Below, one piece after another: positions 27,338-32,210 of a DNA stretch of 32,210 nt. The notes beneath the pieces are model-generated. The model was not told where the DNA came from. It was given only the letters and a program-made list of their open reading frames with translations, and made no database searches. The stretch is from IMG/VR virus record IMGVR_UViG_3300021963_000427, positions 1 through 32,210 of that record. One strand, given 5' to 3'. The stretch is from a virus. How positions within the stretch are numbered: position 1 is the first letter of the stretch; every line of letters begins with the position of its first letter. The position numbers and the translations under genes are program-made.

Positions 27338-27954
27338 GTTTTACTACCTATGCTGAACTACAGACAACTATCGCAGGATACTTGGCTCGTTCAGACCTAA
27401 CAACTCAAATCCCAGACTTTATTCGTTTGGCAGAGATTCGCTTGCGTAGAGACTTGCGTATTCGCCAGATGTTGAATTCAACTACGCTGACCTGCACATC
27501 GGGAACAGCGACAGTCAGTATCCCATCTGACTTCTTAGAAGTAAAAGATTTTGTCGTCAATGTCAATCCTGTGATGCCATTGAACTACCAATCACCATCT
27601 TTGTTCTCTCGTAACTCACGAACAACAGATGTGGGTAAGCCATTGGATTACACAGTTCTAGCTTCTACATTTAAGTTAGCACCAGTACCTGATACTGCTT
27701 ACACATTGACATTGATTTACTCTGCTGCGCCTCCTTACTTGAGTGATTCAAACACAAGCAATACATTCATGACTGTGTGTCCTGATTTGCTTCTGTATGC
27801 GTCTTTGCTAGAAGCAGAGCCTTACTTGATGAATGATGTTCGTGTTAACACATGGGGAACTATGTTTGACAGGGCTATGAATTCGTTGACTCGCTCTGAT
27901 GAGAAGGGTCAATTCTCTGGCGTTCCTTTGGCAATGCAAACAACATACATCTGA
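27334..27954 (+). CDS. Head-tail adaptor protein
   Basis: This 206-aa protein begins TTYAELQTTIAGYLARSDLT followed by QIPDFIRLAEIRLRRDLRIR, the helical pattern of the podovirus adaptors that form the ring below the portal (P22 gp4 position; SU10/T7-type adaptor fold). A beta-rich middle follows (TLTCTSGTATVSIPSDFLEV), then YLMNDVRVNTWGTMFDRAMN near the end. It starts on an ATGA overlap with AGGAG upstream. Confidence 0.85.
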   Translation: MSFTTYAELQTTIAGYLARSDLTTQIPDFIRLAEIRLRRDLRIRQMLNSTTLTCTSGTATVSIPSDFLEVKDFVVNVNPVMPLNYQSPSLFSRNSRTTDVGKPLDYTVLASTFKLAPVPDTAYTLTLIYSAAPPYLSDSNTSNTFMTVCPDLLLYASLLEAEPYLMNDVRVNTWGTMFDRAMNSLTRSDEKGQFSGVPLAMQTTYI

Positions 27955-27955
27955 T

Positions 27956-29389
27956 ATGCCTACACAAAGAATACAACTAGGTGAGTGGATGCCTGACCAG
28001 TCAGGTATTACTGGTGTACTGACAGACGCTAAAAATGTAGTGTCTCAGGCTGTGGGGTACGGCCCATTTCCAACGGCTGTATCTTTTTCAGACTCTGCTG
28101 CCGAGCCTCTAATTTCTTTGTACGCTGCCAAGAATCCAGACTCCACAACTCAGTTGTTCGCTTCTGGTACATCTAAGATTTATACAGTAAGTGGTGTTGG
28201 TGCATTGACTGAAGTTAAGTCAGGCATGACAACAGGCATTAACGACAAGGTTCGTTTTACTCAGTTTGGCAAGGTTGTCATCACAACAAACAATGCTGAC
28301 AAGTTGCAAGCATGGACGCTAGGAACATCCACTTCTTTTGCAGACTTGGACGCTACTGCACCTATTGCTAAATATATTACTGTTGTGCGTGACTTTGTTG
28401 TTGTGGCTAATACGCTAGAGACAACACAGCAACAATATCGTGTTCGCTGGTCTGCCATCAATGATGAAACAGACTGGACAGAGGATGTAAACACTCAGTC
28501 TGACTACCAAGATATTCCTGATGGTGGTCAGATTGTTGGAATTCGTGGTGGTGAGTTTGGCTTGGTGTTCTTGGAAAGAGCCATTAGCCGAATGACCTAT
28601 GTTGGTACGCCATTCATTTTCCAGTTTGACAATATATCTCGTAACAAGGGATGTATGGTTGCTGGCTCAATTGCTCAGTACCAAGGCATTACATTCTTCT
28701 TGTCAGACGATGGTTTCTATATGTGTGATGGTCAGCAAGTCATTCCAATTGGAAGTGAGAAAGTTGACCGATTCTTCATTGATGACGCTTCAGAATCTGA
28801 TTACAACTCAATGTCTGCTGCTGTTGACCCAATTCGCAAACTTGTGATTTGGAACTATGTAGCGATTGATGGAAATCGTAAACTGATTATTTACAACTTT
28901 GCCACTAAGAAGTGGACATATGCAGATGCAGGTACAGACTACTTGTCTGAAGCATCATCTACTGCTGTAACGCTTGAGCAGTTGGATAGCATTAACTCAT
29001 CTATTGACGCATTGACAACAAGCCTTGATTCTCGTTTGTATGTTGGTGGTAAGTACTTCCTTGGTGGTACGCTGGGCAATAAGGTCTATACCTATACAGG
29101 AACAAATGCTTCTGGTCAGATTGCTACTGGCGACATTGATTTGGGTGGTCAATCTGTAGTTACTTTGGCTCGTCCACAAGTTGACAATGGTTCTGCTACT
29201 GTTGCTGTAGCTTCTCGTCAACTGTTAAGCCAAGATGTGACATTTGGTAATGCTGTGGCTGCTGACTCAGAGAACAGGGTTTCTTTGCGTAGTTCTGGCA
29301 GATACCATCGGTTGCAGTTAGTTCCTACTGGTAACTGGACTAATGCTGTTGCAATTGATGTGGATGTAACTGGTCAAGGGGTTCGTTGA
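27956..29389 (+). CDS. Tail stabilisation protein, P22 gp10-like
   Basis: This 477-aa protein (P22 gp10 is 472 aa) is read from the ATG at 27956, two bases after the adaptor stop; an in-frame start at 27899 would overlap the adaptor heavily. It is a repetitive beta protein with propeller-type motifs: AKNVVSQAVGYGPFPTAVSF, VRFTQFGKVVITTNNADKLQ, GEFGLVFLERAISRMTYVG, GITFFLSDDGFYMCDGQQ and KLVIWNYVAIDG. In P22 this ring closes the tail channel after packaging. Its stop overlaps the next ATG. Confidence 0.85.
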   Translation: MPTQRIQLGEWMPDQSGITGVLTDAKNVVSQAVGYGPFPTAVSFSDSAAEPLISLYAAKNPDSTTQLFASGTSKIYTVSGVGALTEVKSGMTTGINDKVRFTQFGKVVITTNNADKLQAWTLGTSTSFADLDATAPIAKYITVVRDFVVVANTLETTQQQYRVRWSAINDETDWTEDVNTQSDYQDIPDGGQIVGIRGGEFGLVFLERAISRMTYVGTPFIFQFDNISRNKGCMVAGSIAQYQGITFFLSDDGFYMCDGQQVIPIGSEKVDRFFIDDASESDYNSMSAAVDPIRKLVIWNYVAIDGNRKLIIYNFATKKWTYADAGTDYLSEASSTAVTLEQLDSINSSIDALTTSLDSRLYVGGKYFLGGTLGNKVYTYTGTNASGQIATGDIDLGGQSVVTLARPQVDNGSATVAVASRQLLSQDVTFGNAVAADSENRVSLRSSGRYHRLQLVPTGNWTNAVAIDVDVTGQGVR

Positions 29390-30162
29390 TGTTTAGAAGC
29401 CTACCTGCTTTCGGTGGTGACCAACGAGCCGTGGCAGAGGTTGTTCGTGGCATCATGGATGGCAAGACCAATAACACAGGGACGATTACTCTGGCGACTG
29501 GTGGTGCAACTACTACCACTCTGGTGGACAGAAGGATAGGCCCAGACAGCGTAATTCTGTTTGCACCAGAAACATTTGAAGCATCTAGGTCTATTGTTCC
29601 TCGTGGTGCTTTCCAAAATGATGCAGACCAAACATTTGGTGCTGTTAATACGCCTACAGTAGTTGCATTTAGTACAGTAGATTCTGCATATGGGTTTAGT
29701 CTTGCATCAAACAAAGTAACTATTGTTAATGCTGGAACTTATAACATTCAGTTTAGTTTGCAGTTTGCTAACATGGACTCACAAATCCATGAGGTTATTG
29801 TTTGGCTAAGAAAGAATGGTACTGATATTGTTGGAACAGGCAGTAAATATGCTGTTGTTAACAGTCATGGTAGCGTAGATGGCTATTTAATTGCTGTAGC
29901 CAATTTTTTTATTGATGTGGCTGCTAATGACTATATTGAGTTGGTCTGTTCAACAACATCAACTCAGGTATATCTTGAAAGATATACAGCATCTACAAGT
30001 CCTTACACAAGACCATCAATTCCATCTAGTGTGATTACTTTCACATTGGTTTCACCTTTGCCAGAAATGTATGTAAGCAGTCAAGGACAAGGAACGGCAA
30101 CAATTAGCCACTTAGCCAATTCAACTGCTGGAAAAACTTACAAATATGCAGTTATAGGTTGA
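29389..30162 (+). CDS. Short tail protein with inserted C1q-like domain
   Basis: This 257-aa protein is read from the ATG at 29389 (overlaps the previous TGA). Residues 1-66 (FRSLPAFGGDQRAVAEVVRG, MDGKTNNTGTITLATGGA, IGPDSVILFAPET) and the last 31 (MYVSSQGQGTATISHLANST, AGKTYKYAVIG) together resemble a short virion protein of about 90 aa found in many podoviruses. Between them lies a jelly-roll-like domain (about 70-225) with C1q/TNF-type features: FSLASNKVTIVNAGTYNIQF, then VIVWLRKNGTDIVGTGSKYA and FIDVAANDYIEL. C1q-like domains form trimers and often bind ligands. It may be a surface appendage on the tail. Confidence 0.82.
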   Translation: MFRSLPAFGGDQRAVAEVVRGIMDGKTNNTGTITLATGGATTTTLVDRRIGPDSVILFAPETFEASRSIVPRGAFQNDADQTFGAVNTPTVVAFSTVDSAYGFSLASNKVTIVNAGTYNIQFSLQFANMDSQIHEVIVWLRKNGTDIVGTGSKYAVVNSHGSVDGYLIAVANFFIDVAANDYIELVCSTTSTQVYLERYTASTSPYTRPSIPSSVITFTLVSPLPEMYVSSQGQGTATISHLANSTAGKTYKYAVIG

Positions 30163-30186
30163 TTTCTCACAAATTTTGATTAAAAT
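30159..30186 (+). promoter_or_regulatory. Candidate promoter before internal-protein genes
   Basis: TTGATT (30159-30164), a 16-base spacer and TAAAAT (30181-30186) form a sigma70-like promoter overlapping the end of the preceding gene. The predicted start is near 30193, with a leader of about 43 bases to the ATG at 30236. Confidence 0.6.
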
Positions 30187-30216
30187 GGATTCCGTGGATG
30201 ACCCGCTATGGAATCC
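30187..30216 (+). promoter_or_regulatory. Hairpin in leader of internal-protein operon
   Basis: GGATTCC (30187-30193) pairs with GGAATCC (30210-30216); inside, GTGG can pair with CCGC. No T-run follows. It lies between the -10 box and the ribosome site CTAGGAG, so it may be a processing or operator element. Confidence 0.65.
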
Positions 30217-30235
30217 GAAACTCTAGGAGTAAAAC

Positions 30236-31117
30236 ATGGCGACTACTACCACACAAACAATTGCACCAGAAATTGCACCATATCTTACATATGGTTTGCA
30301 ACAGGCATCAGGTCTGTATCAGGCTGGAGGCCCACAATACTACACAGGCGAAACCTTTGTAGCCCCATCACAAACCACACAAGCAGGTCTTCAGGCTTTG
30401 GAGACTCGTGCATTGGCTGGCAATCCTTTGACTGGTGCTGCACAGCAACAACTGCAAGGTACTATTGGTGGTGCTTATTTGGGTGGAAATCCATTCTTCC
30501 AAGGTGCATTTGCGCCAGCAGCACAAGCAGCAGAAAGCCAATTTAAACAAACTTTAGGCGATATTGGCTCTAAAGCTAGTTTGGCAGGGCGTTATGGCTC
30601 TGGTGCTATGGGTAATTTGCAAAATCGTGCAGCAGGTCAGTTTTCACAAGCATTGACTAACACAGCAGGTCAGTTGGCTTATCAGAACTATGAAGCAGAG
30701 CGTCAGCGTCAGCAACAAGCTACTGGCATGGCCCCTCAAATGGCTGCTACTGATTACCAAGACATTCAGAATCTATTGCAAGCTGGTCAGATTCGTGAAG
30801 GCTATACAGGTCAACAATTGGGTGCTGACATTCAGCGTTTCAACTTCCTGCAAAACCAACCACAACAGAACTTGCAGAACTATATGTCGCTTGTCTATGG
30901 AAACCCATTAGGACGAGTTGGTTCTACTACAGCGTCTGGTGCTGCTGATACTTCTACTTTGCAAAACCTATTAGGTACTGCTGCTACGGCTGCTGGTGTT
31001 TACAAGAATCTTGGTTCGCCTAACCTTAGTTGGTTGAATCCATTTAGTTCTAATTCTTCTGGGACATTCCAAGCAGACCCTAACGCCTATGCTTTTGGCA
31101 CACAATACTGGGATTAA
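30236..31117 (+). CDS. Putative internal virion protein 1 (293 aa)
   Basis: This 293-aa protein starts with TTTTQTIAPEIAPYLTYGLQ and has long Gln/Ala-rich helices (ALTNTAGQLAYQNYEAERQR, DYQDIQNLLQAGQIREGYTG) separated by Gly-rich turns. It ends PNAYAFGTQYWD. This build is common for ejected or tail-inner proteins of marine and freshwater podoviruses. TAGGAG lies eight bases before the ATG, and a promoter with a hairpin lies upstream. The function is position-based inference. Confidence 0.75.
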   Translation: MATTTTQTIAPEIAPYLTYGLQQASGLYQAGGPQYYTGETFVAPSQTTQAGLQALETRALAGNPLTGAAQQQLQGTIGGAYLGGNPFFQGAFAPAAQAAESQFKQTLGDIGSKASLAGRYGSGAMGNLQNRAAGQFSQALTNTAGQLAYQNYEAERQRQQQATGMAPQMAATDYQDIQNLLQAGQIREGYTGQQLGADIQRFNFLQNQPQQNLQNYMSLVYGNPLGRVGSTTASGAADTSTLQNLLGTAATAAGVYKNLGSPNLSWLNPFSSNSSGTFQADPNAYAFGTQYWD

Positions 31118-31119
31118 AC

Positions 31120-32210
31120 ATGGCTGGACTATTAGACATTTTCGGTACTAGCGGTGCAGACACAATGGGTCTGTTGGGTATGTCACAAGCTGACATTGCT
31201 CGTAATCGTGAAGACGCACAAGCACAAGCACTCTACGCATTAGCTGGCAGACTATTCCAAGGAGGGAATACTGGTCAGTCTATTGTTGAAGGCTTGCAAC
31301 GTGGTCAGCAAGCATATCGTGGTGGTATGCAAGGTGCTTTGCAAGAACAATTGCAAAATACTCAGTTGCAAGACATGATTCGTAAGCGTCAGCAAGAGCA
31401 AGCAGCATTGGCTGAACAACAACGTGTTCAAGGAATTGTTCAAAAAGCTGTTCGTCCAGAAACATTTGCAGAAACTCCATTGACCAATATGTTTGGACAA
31501 GAGATTGCTGGCCCTAATCAGCCACAAGCAAAAGGTGCTGGATTGACACAAGATGTTGTTAATCAGTTGATTGGCTCACAACAAGGTCAGGCTGCTTTGA
31601 CTCAGTTGGCTGATTTGATGCCTAAGATTCGAAAGGCTGGAATTGGTGTTGAGCAAAAAGCTGAAGACAATCCTTTCTTGGTATTTACTCAAGACGAGAC
31701 AATTCCTAAGAACATCAAAACATTGGCTGACCAATATGCTAAGAGTTGGTCATCTGGTCGTTTAGACCCTGATGTTGCTGATAAGCGTGTTTCTGAATTG
31801 GCGACAATGGCTCAACGTGCGCAAGATAAAGAAACAGCACAAGCTAACTTGAAGGCTCAACAAGACCAAATGGCTGAGTTCCGTAGGCAAGGTTTGGCTC
31901 AGTCTGCTGAGGCTCGTGCATTGCAAGGTGAAATCGCTAAAGGTAATTTGGCTATTCGTCAGCTTGAATCAGAAGCTAAAGCAGAAGAACGCAACAAGCC
32001 AGTCGCAGAAGCTAAAGAATCACTTAAGTTGATTGACCAAGCTGAGAAACTATTGGATACAGCTACTGGCTCATTAACTGGTACTGCTGTTGATGTTGTT
32101 GCTGGCGCATTGGGTAAGTCAACACAAGGCGCACAAGCATCATCTAAACTTAAAGCAATTCAAGGTGCTTTGGTTGCCAAGATGCCTAAGATGTCAGGCC
32201 CACAGTCTGA
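31120..32210 (+). CDS. Putative internal/ejection protein, 5' part (continues at base 1)
   Basis: The open frame from the ATG at 31120 (MAGLLDIFGTSGADTMGLLG) runs off the right end and continues to 353 after joining the ends, giving 438 aa. It shows long Gln-rich coiled coils (EGLQRGQQAYRGGMQGALQE; DMIRKRQQEQAALAEQQRVQ) and a second charged helix region (about residues 225-290). The ATG lies two bases after the previous stop. It is the second of three adjacent helical proteins, equivalent in place to podovirus DNA-ejection proteins; no muralytic motif is seen. Confidence 0.82.
   Translation, partial: MAGLLDIFGTSGADTMGLLGMSQADIARNREDAQAQALYALAGRLFQGGNTGQSIVEGLQRGQQAYRGGMQGALQEQLQNTQLQDMIRKRQQEQAALAEQQRVQGIVQKAVRPETFAETPLTNMFGQEIAGPNQPQAKGAGLTQDVVNQLIGSQQGQAALTQLADLMPKIRKAGIGVEQKAEDNPFLVFTQDETIPKNIKTLADQYAKSWSSGRLDPDVADKRVSELATMAQRAQDKETAQANLKAQQDQMAEFRRQGLAQSAEARALQGEIAKGNLAIRQLESEAKAEERNKPVAEAKESLKLIDQAEKLLDTATGSLTGTAVDVVAGALGKSTQGAQASSKLKAIQGALVAKMPKMSGPQS
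32084..32210. repeat. Terminal overlap, copy 2 of 2
   Basis: These bases are identical to 1-127 and lie within the internal-protein gene. The copy should be removed when closing the genome. Confidence 0.95.

Noticed and set aside
1-32210. tRNA genes, CRISPR arrays, insertion sequences, integrase and att sites
   Set aside because: No cloverleaf, regularly spaced repeat, transposase or recombinase motif was recognised on reading; att sites cannot be argued without an integrase.

Overview
This window is one complete, circular tailed-phage genome from an assembly. The first 127 bases are identical to the last 127 (1-127 = 32084-32210), so the unique genome is about 32,083 bp and the contig was cut inside a virion-protein gene. 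Gene content indicates a podovirus: a P22-sized portal (710 aa), an SU10-like major capsid protein, a P22 gp10-like tail stabilisation protein, no tape measure and no sheath. The moderately AT-rich composition, Shine-Dalgarno sites of AAGGA type and small gene families known mostly from phages of Burkholderiales suggest a Gram-negative, probably freshwater betaproteobacterial host. The spanin pair and lipoproteins confirm a Gram-negative host; the exact host is inference.

Layout. (1) 18821-31120 and on through the junction to 5410: packaging and virion genes on the + strand, in the order terminase small and large subunits, portal, two head-region proteins of unknown role, scaffold, major capsid protein, a strong terminator, adaptor, stabilisation protein, a C1q-like appendage, three putative internal/ejection proteins, and a 1085-aa receptor-binding tail fibre. 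(2) 5419-9887: lysis and late accessory genes, with holin, a chain of tiny membrane proteins, a lipoprotein, nested Rz/Rz1 spanins, a GH19 endolysin, an HExxHxxxH protein and a metallophosphoesterase. (3) 12231 down to 9855 on the - strand: an early operon with small proteins, an ERF annealing protein, a protein with an SSB-like acidic tip, a PD-(D/E)XK-like nuclease and a MazG-like pyrophosphohydrolase. (4) 12368-17667 on the + strand: Cro-like repressor, replication protein, RusA resolvase, HTH regulators, glutaredoxin, an HNH/Ref-like protein and many tiny genes, closed by an intrinsic terminator at about 17.7 kb. (5) 17767-18760: four small genes before the terminase.

How it works together. 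Two early operons diverge from a control region at 12.3 kb beside a Cro-like gene. No integrase, CI-type repressor, partition system, DNA polymerase or helicase was recognised. The phage therefore looks dependent on the host replisome and probably virulent, or derived from a temperate ancestor. Genes are packed with ATGA/TAATG overlaps, and no gene-free stretch exceeds about 100 bases.

The most notable non-coding signal is a pair of matching regulatory cassettes at 12.3 kb (-) and 15.0 kb (+). Each has an extended -10 promoter, a hairpin leader with an AATTC loop, a small gene, a hairpin with a CTTAGT loop and a second small gene. An attenuator-like set of three overlapping hairpins precedes the scaffold and capsid genes. 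Domain shuffling is evident in the C1q-bearing protein and in the tail fibre's propeller-like head.
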